From assembly GCF_040412425.1 (NCBI RefSeq), contig NC_089781.1:51938727-52002726 (forward strand): a DNA stretch of 64,000 bases, in the 5' to 3' direction. The translations under genes were made by a program, and so were the position numbers. Source of the DNA: Macrobrachium rosenbergii (taxonomy: Eukaryota; Arthropoda; Malacostraca; Decapoda; Palaemonidae). The notes under the pieces are model-generated. The model searched no databases. It was given only the letters and a program-made list of their open reading frames with translations, and had not been told where the DNA came from. This document shows positions 47,850 to 61,532 of the stretch, piece after piece. Every line of letters begins with the position of its first letter. Position 1 is the first letter of the stretch.

Positions 47850-47851
47850 TT
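47759..47851. repeat. Poly(A) then (AAT)n, right flank of the Dong-like LINE
   Basis: About 17 A residues followed by about 24 AAT units. Confidence 0.95.
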
Positions 47852-48448
47852 CTGCCATAAAGTTATGAGTCTGGCTTCTTGTAACAGAAAACATTTTCCA
47901 GTACATAGGAACAAATCAGTAGATCCAAATAGTCAAGCATCGAATGAACGCAAAAAATTCAACTGGGATTGTGGAAAAAAATTCATCCAGCCAAGAAAAT
48001 AAAACAAATTTTAAAATAAAATGCGACAAAAAAATATAAAATAAACTTAGATATCACAAAATAAATGCATTATTACTTTTAGTAAAATAGTAATGTTCAA
48101 ATAAATGGGTATAGTTATCGAAAAGAAAATAGCAGTGTGTGCTATTCAAACTAATTTAGGTGAAGCAAATGTGTTCCACAAGTAATGACTATGTTTGATG
48201 TTGACCTTGACTTCATTCATAAATATTTGAAGGTGTAGTGGTGTGTACATAATTGTGTGTACCTGTCTTAACATATATACATTCTTTTTACTTGTCATCC
48301 ATTCGAACGGGTTCTCAACTGCGGTTGGTTTGGTTGGTTTCTTTTATCAGGCCTCCTTTCATTCTTACGTAGGTTTGCATCGTTGTCTTCCTTTCTTGTT
48401 TGTTGGGTTTTCATTTATTTTTAAAAAATGTCCTCACAATATTGGCTG

Positions 48449-48450
<2 letters not shown>
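47852..48450. other. No recognisable gene or element
   Basis: AT-rich, unassigned. Confidence 0.4.

Positions 48451-48527
<77 letters not shown>
48451..48527. repeat. (CT)n microsatellite
   Basis: About 75 bp of pure CT. Confidence 0.97.
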
Positions 48528-48529
<2 letters not shown>

Positions 48530-48739
48530 TTGACTCTGGTATCGGCGGGATTCTTTTATAATGTCGTTAAGGACTGGATAATAAGTGTACCAATCTCAAA
48601 GGCGAAATTCGGAGTTCATCATCATGAGTCTCCTCGTAGTCATAACTCTTCATTCACATCTTGATGTAGAAAGTCTCACCAGTATGCCGCCACTAAGTAA
48701 ACTCACTTCTTGTTGTATAAAGTATCCCCTAAGTAAACT

Positions 48740-49850
48740 TAAGCCCCAGTCCCACTAGAGCTTACGACTGCTAGAGACCACTAGCAACCTGTGAAACCAG
48801 CAGTCACCTGCGATTGTCTGCGACTTAAATCAAGAAAATGCTTGACAGTCACACATACGTCTGCGATCATCATGCAACAGGTTGTCGGTAGTCGTGTGAC
48901 AAGTCATTTGTAATCGTACGATGGTTGCACGATTGTGTGAGATCGTCTACGATTATTGATGAATACCAGCGACCTGTCATGCGATTACCACCAACTTGTG
49001 CAACCATAGTGCGATCACCTATGACTACTAATGATTGTCAGCAACTAATGGAGATATGTAAGGATCATTGTACGATTGCCGTGGAACGTTTCTGCGATCA
49101 CTGATGATTTGAAAAAGACCAGTGGTGTTGGGATATAAATTATGTGAAATAGTTTCATTTTGATGGAATCAGTCAAAGTGTCCGCATTGAATGTTATACG
49201 TATTTGTATTTGTAACTGTTATTATGTAGCCATTGAACGATATTTTACGAATCTTCATATACCCACCTGTCAAGTCAGGCTCCTTAGCCTTTCTTTAAAA
49301 ATTCGATCCCTTTTCCCCTTTTTCTTTTTGAAGTCATTCAGGGACCTGGTCGAAGAACAGCGGGTTTTCACTAAACCAATCGATCAATATTTGTTCTTGT
49401 TGAGCAGGAAGGGTCTCCGACACCTTTACCCGTTTTGACTTAGGCGGCAGGTCTAGGTCATCTTCACAGTCTTTGTCCTGAGATGCTCATTTTCTTGCAT
49501 TTCAGCTTACTGTTGAACTTCGTTGTCTGTCTCAGGTCAGAATCTTCTTTGTCTGTCCTTTGCCTTTCATCAACTTTTTGGGAGGCATCTCGATTAGCTC
49601 CCAAAACGAGCAAACCTTTATGTGAAGAGTGGCCTTTGGTGAACAAGATTATATAGCCGTGTGGTCACATGGTCTGTTCCTGGTCACAGGTAATCTTTAA
49701 CTGGTCGGTGACGATCATACAACAGGTCGCGGGTAATCATAAGGAGGTCACTGGTGGTCGTCAGCAGTCTTTGGTGATCGTGCGATAGCTCACTAGCAGT
49801 CGTACAATGCTTGCAAGACTTCAAAAAGACTATCTACGACCAAATGTAGA
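48740..49850 (-). mobile_element. Probable PIF/Harbinger-type element carrying a MADF-like ORF
   Basis: Two GATCG/CGATT-rich blocks (48750-49100 and 49655-49850) point toward each other. The left contains ttacgactgctagagaccac; the right, read on the other strand, contains gtacgactgctagtgagc. These are reverse-complementary subterminal regions. Between them the minus strand carries a decayed protein, described separately. Exact terminal repeats and target duplication could not be fixed. Harbinger elements encode a DNA-binding Myb/MADF protein beside the transposase, which suits the internal ORF. No transposase was found. Confidence 0.45.
49295..49646 (-). pseudogene. MADF/Myb-like DNA-binding protein remnant
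   Basis: On the minus strand a charged linker, DEDLDLPPKS-like (QDKDCEDDLDLPPKSKRVK, about 49480-49425), is followed by AQQEQILIDWFSENPLFFDQ (about 49415-49350). The I-x-x-W/F-x-x-x-N/H-P-x-L/F-x-D pattern is the first helix of MADF domains. The frame stops three codons later. An upstream open piece (49646-49464) is Lys/Asp-rich. In Harbinger-type transposons such proteins help the transposase bind element ends. Only a fragment remains. Confidence 0.45.
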
Positions 49851-50451
49851 AAAGATCAGCAGCTTTGTAAGCAATGAGGGCCTTCCCTCCAAGGAACTTG
49901 CCCAACACCAGGGAGAGTTCGGCGGCACTCAGAGGGCAGGCCTTTAGGACTGTCTCGGCGGTGTTGAGCCACACCTCGGGCTCGGCCTCCGTCCATTTTG
50001 GCATGCAGGCAAGTGCCTGGCTGAAGGCACTCATCCACTGGGTAGCAGGTGGAGGCGAAGGGCCACGTTGTTGCAGCAGCTCGAGTTCATGGGCGCACTG
50101 CTTGTCCTTTTCTTCCCTTTCCGTGGCCGCTCTTCTCTCCTGAGCAAGTTTCTCTGCTTCTTCTCTTTTCTCTTGAGCCAGTCTCTCTGCTTCCCTTTCT
50201 TTCCTCTCTGCTTCCCGTTCTTGTCTCTCTGCTTCTCGTTCTTGTCTTTCTGCTTCTTCTCTTCTCTCTTGGGTCTGTCTCTCTGCTTTTTCTCTTCTCT
50301 CTTGGGCCTCCCTTTCTGCCTCCCTTTCTTTCTTTATCTCATCCATCCTCTCCTGTACCCAGCCTCTTAGTTCTCACCCAGAAAGGCTGAGTTCCTTCCC
50401 TGAGGTCATGAAGAATTTGAAATCCTCACTCTGCTGAGTTCTTGCCGTCAT
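49834..50451 (-). pseudogene. Gypsy-type gag with coiled-coil N-terminus (partial)
   Basis: A Met at about 50451 opens the frame, a stop (TGA) falls near 50373, and a Met at 50346 reopens it. From there ~80 residues consist of repeats of REEAERQ/REAERQE, a strong coiled coil. A Pro-rich hinge follows, then a SCAN-like capsid segment, PKWTEAEPEVWLNTAETVLK and LVLGKFLGGKALIAYKA (about 50005-49870). The frame then runs into the neighbouring Harbinger-like end. SCAN-like segments mediate Gag dimerisation in some Gypsy/chromovirus lineages. It is a different Gypsy family from the two at 27-42 kb. Confidence 0.7.
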
Positions 50452-50595
50452 TTTGCAGGTGGGAGAGGGCGCAAGTAATACACAAAATTAATTGTCCAGA
50501 GCTATGGGAATTTGGAATTTTTCCCAAAGGATGTATGAATGATCTCCCGTCCTGACACAGCAGGCTACAGCGGGGATTAGGAATTGGAATTCTCT

Positions 50596-50885
50596 GGTCT
50601 CCCAAGGTACCGACAAAATGGGTTGAGTGGGGACGAGGATTGGTAAGTGATTGGTCTCCAAAGGTACCAACAAAGCGGGTTGGTTGGGGACGAGGATTGG
50701 TAAGTGATTTGGTCTCCCAAGATACTGACAAAGCAGGTTGAGTGGGGACGAGGATTGGCAAATGATTGGTCTCCCAAATTACCAACGAGGCGGGCTGATT
50801 GGGGACTGGATTGGAAATGACTTGGTCTTCCAAATTACCGACAAAGCGGGTCAATTGGGGACGAGGATTGGAAATTGATTGGTTT
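50596..50885 (-). repeat. Five-copy 57-bp tandem repeat in the gag leader
   Basis: The ggtct anchors lie at 50596, 50653, 50711, 50768, 50824 and 50881 (spacing 57, 58, 57, 56, 57). Each unit carries ggggacgaggattgg-like sequence. Located just upstream of the gag start on the minus strand. Confidence 0.92.
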
Positions 50886-50929
50886 CCCTAAAATAGGTCC
50901 TGCACAGACAACGTCTGATTAGCGAGAGC

Positions 50930-52725
50930 GCAAGTTCTTTTTTTTTTTTTTACATTTACTGACTTACGGGAGAAGTTTATTCTCAATAGCAATAAGTGGG
51001 TGGTAAGCCCAAATTCATAATAAATATGCAACACACACAGCAGTAGTAAAAGCACAACACAAAAAAAACAAGACATATAATGTCAGACCCCCCCAATAAT
51101 ACAAACAATTTGGCGGAGCGAGCCGAGGGAAAACAAAGTAAAATCAAACAAACAAATTTTCACACATTCCTAACTAACTGTGCGATGAATGTTGGTCAAA
51201 GCCGTTTGCCTCACTGTCTGTTATTTGTAGGCCGCTGGGCCAGCTGTCTGCGACAAAATGAATGAATGAGGTAATGTTTTGGTAAACAGACGCTGTACTT
51301 CCCTGAACGTGAGGGAAAGGAATGGCGTTTATTGAACTCTACCAGTTCTTCACTGTGCCTCGTATGAAATATGATTTTGCCCTATTGCTAGACGAGAGAG
51401 AGGGTGATGAGTCAGCAATGCTAGCCTGACTTTTCGAACACATGTTTGCAATCGATTTCTCGCGCCTACTTAAAGATTCGATTTCGAAATCACATGTTTT
51501 CACAGGAGGAGTACACTCACTATTCTTTTAATGGGTTAGAGCCTAAATAACCTATTTGAATGGCATGCAAGCCACGTGCTAAGGCTTTCAAAAGCTAGAT
51601 TTTGGTGATCCTCTCTCGCGCGTTTTCTTTTGGCATGCACCCTTTTATAAAAAAAAAATTCCTAGGTTTAGTCACGTTTGCTAAAATTTCCTACGCTAAA
51701 TAAACACAGTTTACTTATGCAGAATTTCCTTGGCCTGTTGCGCTGGCATTTCAAAGGTTCATAATCTGTCTCGTATCCAGCTTAGCTGAGCTAATTGCTG
51801 ATTTTACAGATTGCAACACAAACAAAGCAACAAAGGGGGGGAGGGGGATGCAATCGTTACGAGAATCACTGGCCAGGTCACCATTTTTATGTTTCCTGGT
51901 GCTGGTAGATTTAAAGTCTCAAAATTAATTACTTTACTCTACAGTGACCTTGTAAGATAACCAGGAGCATATAAAACAGAAAACAAAGGAGTTATACAGG
52001 AGCTTAGGGCTCTTTCTCAAAGGGAAGATGCGTGAAACACGTGGGTACAAAAATAGGTATATTTACATAACAGACAATTTCAAAGGAAAATGAATTAAAT
52101 AAAAGTTAAATTGCTGCTGTAGTTGAAAGTCCTCCAAAGGCGGGGGGAGGAAAGTTTGTGAATGCCAGGAACGCGGACCAAGGAGAATTCTGCTACTATT
52201 GTCCTTCTGAAACGATATGGAACACAGGTTACAATCTAAGGCTGGAAGTGGGGAATGCTTTCTGCTCGGGGGTGCACTGAGGGCGCCAAGGACAACCTCG
52301 AGGCTTGACTAGTGACTTGAGAAAGGGGGCAGTGAACACGTGAGCCAGGACTGAACCAAGAAATTCAGGGGACAGCCAAGACATGAGCCCAGAAGTCTAA
52401 TGAATGCACAAGGGTGAAAGTAACGTGACTAAGCAACTCTTTCAGGGTAGGGCGGCGTGGCCTTTTCTTACTTCTGCTCAGGCGTAGGGAGGGCGATGGA
52501 TTGACCCCAGGTCGCTAGTTCTGCACTAAAGAGAGAGAGCCCAGCAAGTTACTGCCCTAGGCTAAGATTATCTCCTGAGCGTGCCTTAATACCCCCGGAA
52601 TGTCCGGATAACTAACCCGAACCAGATTTCACTCCCCTACACAGGTTCAAATAGACAGAGGCCTATCTATTGGCCAAGCAAAAGCAGAAAGGAGGGTGTT
52701 TTATTAGCTTATTTTGACGCTAATC
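50930..52725. other. Possible LTR/leader of the 50 kb Gypsy element; otherwise unassigned
   Basis: On the minus strand, LTR-end-like gtctgaca occurs at 51086-51079 and caggaaaca followed by tggtgacctgg at about 51898-51870, either of which could mark an LTR end and primer site. No matching second LTR is in the window. T runs at 50938-50950 and A runs at 51060. Confidence 0.3.
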
Positions 52726-52728
52726 TTT

Positions 52729-53011
<283 letters not shown>

Positions 53012-53019
53012 GTATATAT

Positions 53020-53240
53020 ATTGGTATATTTGGTCACTTAACCACGTGTGACTTTTTGCATTCACAAAGATTAAGCCACAAATATTGTTTAATATCTAAT
53101 TCACTAAACCTCGGGAATGATTACCACCCAAGGAGAATTATAATTGATAAGTGCTTCGTCACTGACAGGGTTCGAACCGTTGTCTAGTTTAGAAGTAATG
53201 ATGGACATTGGCTTTGAGCACTGAGCTATCAAGAGAGACA
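53020..53240 (-). repeat. tRNA-derived SINE
   Basis: On the minus strand the A-box-like tgatagctcagtgc (plus about 53221-53234) precedes the B box ggttcgaaccc (plus 53168-53178). A body with cattcccgaggtttagtgaa follows. Ends near an (AT)n tract. Confidence 0.82.
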
Positions 53241-53264
53241 AACTGAGATATATATGAGCCTTTC

Positions 53265-53459
53265 AGTCGAAAAACATGCCAAGCCCCATCCTGGGCCAAA
53301 GTATTTTTAATTTAATTTATTATATTTTAAAAATGGCATTGGCATGTTTCTCGACTAAAAAACTCATGGCAGAGGTGGGTGGATATCGTCTCCAAATACA
53401 AACACCTGAGTTCGACGGGCGATTTGTATAGGGGAAGACGATATCCACTTATTACCTCT
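53265..53459. repeat. Two consecutive hairpins between facing SINEs
   Basis: Hairpin 1 has arms agtcgaaaaacatgcca (53265-53281) and tggcatgtttctcgact (53340-53356). Hairpin 2 has arms around ggatatcgtctccaaataca (53381-53400) and tttgtataggggaagacgat (53423-53442). Confidence 0.85.
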
Positions 53460-53460
53460 C

Positions 53461-53680
53461 TTGCTGGCCGCGTGGGTTAAAATGCGTCCACTGTATTCCT
53501 GAGTTCTTGTCTTCGTTGGTTTGAGCCCACGAGACGACGAACTTATTATCGACTAAAAAATTCCCCTTCGGTAACATATATGAAAATATATTATTTCCGA
53601 GGTAGAGCGAATTATATATTAAAGGACGTTTGTAGCTTACTGATTGAATATGAATCACGGTGATGTGATAAAAAAAGATA
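53461..53680 (+). repeat. tRNA-derived SINE
   Basis: Head with tggccgcgtgggttaa as A box and ggtttgagccc as B box (53518-53528). The body includes ttccccttcggtaac, ttccgaggtagagcgaa and tgaatcacggtgatgtgat. The body shares the ccgaggt(t/a)(t/g)ag-gaatta core with the minus-strand SINE at 53.1 kb. A (TG)n tract follows (53691-53705). Confidence 0.8.
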
Positions 53681-53709
53681 TACTGTATATGTGTGTGTGT
53701 GTGTGATGT

Positions 53710-54254
53710 AACACCCAGCAGACGCCAATGAAACTTCCTTTGTAGTCATTGATTTGTAAGGAATATTTCTTTTATTCAGGACAAGTGGTGAATCTGATTT
53801 TATGATATAAAAAAGAGAAATATACTTATACTTATTTTTACTCTAGCGGGCCACTTTCAAAATCAAACGGGGCAACTTGGCCCATGGGCATGGGGTTAGA
53901 CGGCCCTGTGTAGGAGAAGGTTTTTACAAACCAGTGTCGGATTTCTGACATTTTCCAACATGTGTGCTCACATCCATTTAAGCATGAAGTTGAGGCGAAA
54001 AATGTTTCTTTTGTAGGTAATAAAAAAGGTTACAGAGCAACTGTTTTTTAAGCAAAAATACTGAAATATCATTTTGCTCCAAATGATTTTACTAGAAAGG
54101 AATGATGACTTTTCATCTCTTCTCTTGCGCGAAACTGAAACCGCGACGCTCATTCATTTTCTCTTCTTTGTGAATCTAAAGGAAATTCATTCATATAGAT
54201 CTACAAATGTCATTAATAAAATTGACAGACTCGTGCAGTTTGGGGGAAGTTTTG

Positions 54255-54255
<1 letters not shown>
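53710..54255. other. No recognisable gene or element
   Basis: Open frames on both strands lack domains. Confidence 0.4.
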
Positions 54256-54258
<3 letters not shown>

Positions 54259-54331
<73 letters not shown>

Positions 54332-54400
54332 AGGATTTCTTTTCTTTGAATTATTACAGTTTTTCGTAACTGATTTTTTTTTTTTTTTTTTTTTTTTTAG
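54259..54400. repeat. (CT)n microsatellite and T run
   Basis: CT tract 54259-54328. T run of about 27 at 54373-54399. Confidence 0.95.
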
Positions 54401-57163
54401 CTGATAGGTAAGATGGGTTTTAGCTAACCATGGTAGGGAATAGTTTAGAAAGTGAAATATTAGTAAGAGTAATGTCAAGTGTGGTTTATCCACAATTTTA
54501 TTTAGGTAAGGGTACAATTTTTCTAATATTAACACAATACAATAATAATTTTACATTATAACAACATAGTAAATTGTACATATTGCATATTTTGAATTTT
54601 ATTTCTTATTAGTATAATCATATTTAAAACATAAAATAAAATAAAAAAATTAGTTCCAATTTCCTCATTTTAACCTTGATGTTAATTATCATAATGATTT
54701 TACATGATACCTACTTAGTAAATTTTAAATATTACTTTTTCACAAGGCTTTTCTTAATAATATAATGGTTGAGGTTCATCACGATGAAGATATTTAGTAC
54801 TTATGTATTGCTTCACACACTAAGATAGTGGGGCAGTGTTATTCTTTGTTTTGATCTTGCAAACAAGTTCAGTGTGCCCTGCTAGGCTTAAAATACTTCA
54901 GCCTCCAAACACCACGGTTTGAGAAGAAGAGGCAGCATCACTCCCTCTTGAGTATTTGCCATCAGTCTGTTCTGATGCATCTTGAATGATTGCAGCTGAA
55001 GTTCATTTGGTTTTCAGGAGAATGGTTACAGATGATCTCAGATACAGAACACCAAGTTTTATGCAAACCTGGTCTAGCGTGTCTCAGGGATGCGGGTGCG
55101 TTCTATTCCAGATCTATCTCCACTCGGAAAGTGCTCAAAACCTTTTCGAAGAGAAATACACACATACACGCGAGTGCGCGCACACACACACATATATAGA
55201 AGGGATGACTCCTTCAGATGTACAATTGCTGGTTTCATTCACAACAATGCTCACCTCAATGATCGATCGAGAGAATTCATTCCGAGGATCAAATCGGGTC
55301 CTCAGACTGAGTCTCGGATCGCTATTGCCACTGACCACGTACACCTTCCGTGTAAGCAGCTCTTGGCGCAACCTGCTGACTTGAGTGGGAGATCCAAACA
55401 CGATGATCCAACCCTGAAAACTTGGTGGTCATTGCTGTGCCTGACGGCACTGAAGAGATCGGAGCAAAATGACGCCTTTCCTTCTTTCGCGAGAAGCCAG
55501 ATTTACAGATGGACAGAATATATCAACGCTACATTTGTGTCAAATTAGAACACAGCTGATGATTGTAAGGCCAAATTTTGCAATATATGAAATAATAATA
55601 TTCATTTGTGGACAAAAAGGAAGGTGCCTGCACTTCTCACAAATAAAATAAGGCTTCCCAAAATGTAGTGCTGTTACATCAGCAGAGATTTCCTTATGTC
55701 CGATGTTAAAATACATTTGGAAAGAATGACAAAGCTTACACTGTACAGCAGCTTTCGTCCATCTCCTTTCAGCGACCAATCCTCAGAAGGTGGACGGGTT
55801 GAGAGTCGGTGCTGTAATTGGGTTGGGCCGCCGTTTCTTGACTTGTTCTTCCGTCTCCTGCCATAATTTGTCTGCTTTATCTACAAAATTGCTTGCTTTT
55901 GCTGTTAGGTTAGTTGGGGGATTTGTAGGGTATGCACTGAATTTGATGGTAGGAAACTATAAGTTTAAGTCTTTAACTTAGAGTGTATCCTGTACTTGTA
56001 CTTTCTGGATCTGTGTGATTTATTCCCTTGTCATCTACTACTGGTGCTAGACGGAAGGTCTTAAGAGGCGCGGGGCGGGTGGGCGGGGGGAAGTTCTATT
56101 TCTTCACAGCTAGGGGACGGAGGCGGAGGCTGGTCTGAATATCATGGGGGCCAGGGTATCTATAGAACTCTCATAAAATCTTCTGGTTATCTTCAAACTG
56201 TTCAGGAAAACAGAAATAAGACTTATTTCGTGACTTTATTGGTCTGATTAGTAGGATTGTTGTTAATTATTCAAACTTAAGAAGTTTAATATTTTGAGCG
56301 TCACGAGTACTGTATATATATCAATGTGGCTCCTTCGACGCATTTGATGCATCACGTCACTGTGATTGGTTTTCTTCTGCAGAGATGTCACGATACGCGT
56401 CCACCTAATCATTCCTCAAAATCAAAGGTCTCTCCGGAGACGCGCTCAGCTCTCAAGAGCAAGAGCACACTCAGCTCACGGTCTGAAAAAACCGTGATTC
56501 GGCCACAAATGCCGTGAGCCACAATTCCCTGACCTTAATCCAATGGCAGCAGTGTCCAAGAATCGTCAGAACTCCCAAGCAAACTACAGGAAATGTTGTG
56601 ACTTCCAGCAACAGAATTCATGAGTAGCCTGATTTATGAGCCTCGCCGATCATGAGTGTGCGAATGAATCGGAAAGCGAAACAAACAGCGCTCATGTACT
56701 GATAAACGTCTCGTTTTGACTGACAATTAGACTCGTCAGAAGCTCCATGAAAGCCACAGGACAATTGTTTACTTTACTTTTTGCTCTTCTTTCAGTAATG
56801 GGTGGTCGGTCATCTTCAGTACATCGTTTCAATAGTTATTTTTCCTCCTACTGGACCACTTTCATAAAGCCGTCTTCAGTGTTGTAGAGAAAAGGTTGTT
56901 AAAGCATGGAGAAACAACTAGTAAAGTCAGCTCTTCATTTCTTAAAAAAATAAACCAACACTATTATTGACAAATTTTGTATTTCAATACATTTTATAAA
57001 CGAGTTCTCCAAGAACTTACCACACATATGCTTCTAAGCCTTGAGAACGAACACCTGATGACCTTCTCTGGCCCTTGTTATTTGTTGACAAGTTGCACAG
57101 TAAGGGCGGCCTGAAGTGCTCTGGTGTGGCCGCCCCTGAGGTGGTGCAATGAAACCCACCTGC

Positions 57164-57165
<2 letters not shown>
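54401..57165. other. No recognisable gene or element
   Basis: Open frames at 54986-55384 and 55090-55548 (plus) overlap each other and show no recognisable domain. A short minus-strand frame at 55540-55779 has CxxC pairs but no zinc-finger spacing I can name. A GC-rich patch lies at about 56060-56130. A CA-rich tract lies at 55160-55192. Confidence 0.45.

Positions 57166-57166
<1 letters not shown>

Positions 57167-57199
<33 letters not shown>
57167..57199. repeat. (GA)n microsatellite
   Basis: About 30 bp of GA. Confidence 0.95.
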
Positions 57200-60153
<2,954 letters not shown>

Positions 60154-60253
60154 CTATATGTACATATGTCTCTCAACTGTTATGGTGGTTGTGGTATTCG
60201 TGGTGCGGTAGCATGGGAATGCGATGGGCGTCAATAGAGAAGGTGCGAGTCGG

Positions 60254-60520
60254 TGTTAAGCCGATATGTATCCTACGCGTCACCTCCAAGGTGCTAGTAG
60301 CCTACTAAACATGGCGGAAGCTCAATGGGACGCCGTGTTTAGCACCAGCCTCTCGGGGATCAAAGATACCATTCATTAATATATAGAAATATATAGAAAT
60401 GGGTGTATATATGTAATATATATGTAATACTTTGATCCCCGAGGGTCCCATTGAGCTTCCGCCATGTTTAGTACTACCACTTCGGAGGTGACGTGTACGT
60501 GGATACATACCGGGTTAATA
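60254..60520. mobile_element. Fold-back (MITE-like) element
   Basis: Left arm 60254-60368 and right arm 60428-60520 are reverse complements. They share gtatgtatcc-type, cgtcacctcc, actaaacatggcggaagctc and ctcggggatcaaag blocks in mirrored order. The left arm has an extra ~17-bp block (gccgtgtttagcaccag). The spacer is AT-rich. No coding capacity. Confidence 0.85.
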
Positions 60521-60529
60521 GCGTACGAG

Positions 60530-61125
60530 TCTAGAGCAGTCAGTTTCACTTATAGAATTATATATAGAGCATCAAACACCTTAAGATCGCCGGGACTGGG
60601 CGGGGGGCAGGGGGGCTAGAAAAAAAAGCAGCGTTCGTGTTAGATGAAGCCAGCCTTGTGCTGGCACGGGCTCTTGCCTGCAAGAAAAAGCAGCCCTGCC
60701 ACATCTGTTTAGCCACTGAAATCTTCCCCTTAACGTTGGTGCCTTATTTATGGTTTTGCCGGAGACCTCATTTGCTCTATTTCATTTTCTTAGGAAATGG
60801 AGTTCAGTATATTATAGTTTCTTTTACTTCCTTTCTTTACAGCATTTTTTTTTTTAGAATACTACAATAATAATAATAATAATAACAGAAAACTTCATTA
60901 AATAGACTGATCGTATGGATGCCGTGGAGATTATATTGCAATTTCTCAGTTCCTCTAACGAGTCTCTTTGTAGCAGCAGCCGCATTATATATATGCTCAA
61001 CTCTCATGATTTACCTGCTGGGTCGAAGAAACTCATTAGACAAATTGAATAACTGCTAAATAAACTCAGCAACATACAGACGGCCATTCTGTTTCGTGAA
61101 ATTGGTTTAAGAGAGGGTCTTCTTC
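60530..61125. other. No recognisable gene or element
   Basis: Unassigned. A short (AAT)n lies at 60866-60885. Confidence 0.4.
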
Positions 61126-61127
61126 CG

Positions 61128-61158
61128 CAATAATAATAACAACAACAACAACAACAAC

Positions 61159-61200
<42 letters not shown>

Positions 61201-61201
61201 T
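61128..61201. repeat. (AAC)n-(AAT)n microsatellite
   Basis: AAC units grade into AAT units. Confidence 0.95.
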
Positions 61202-61504
61202 AATGTTTGGAAAATGCAGTACCGTTATTCATGGCTATGCCACCCATTTTTCTCTTGCAAACTAATGATTTATTTCATTTAGAATTGTTTACTCCCATAT
61301 GAATAACTCTTAAAATCACTTTGGGAATAATTCTGATATTCCCTCCGGAGAGAGAAATGAATTGCAGAGACTGAGTTCAGAAAGAAGCAAACAAAGTAAA
61401 ATCATTGGGGAAGTGCGTCGCGTGGAGCTCCGAAGGGTTCGTAGACAGGTGAAGGAAAATAGCGGTTCTCTTGCCGTTGCTGCGCCTCGTCTCAGTACTT
61501 ACGG

Positions 61505-61532
61505 AAGAAGAAGAAGAAGAAGAAGAAGAAGA
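61505..61532. repeat. (GAA)n microsatellite
   Basis: About nine AAG units. Confidence 0.93.

Noticed and set aside
50049..50390. Leu/Phe/Ser-rich plus-strand ORFs as membrane proteins
   Set aside because: Antisense shadow of the Glu/Arg-rich coiled-coil gag.
54986..55548. Two overlapping plus-strand ORFs (132 and 152 codons) as a gene
   Set aside because: Different frames over the same bases, no recognisable domain and a CA-repeat inside.
55540..55779. Minus-strand ORF with CxxC pairs as a zinc-finger protein
   Set aside because: No His partners at suitable spacing; too short to support.
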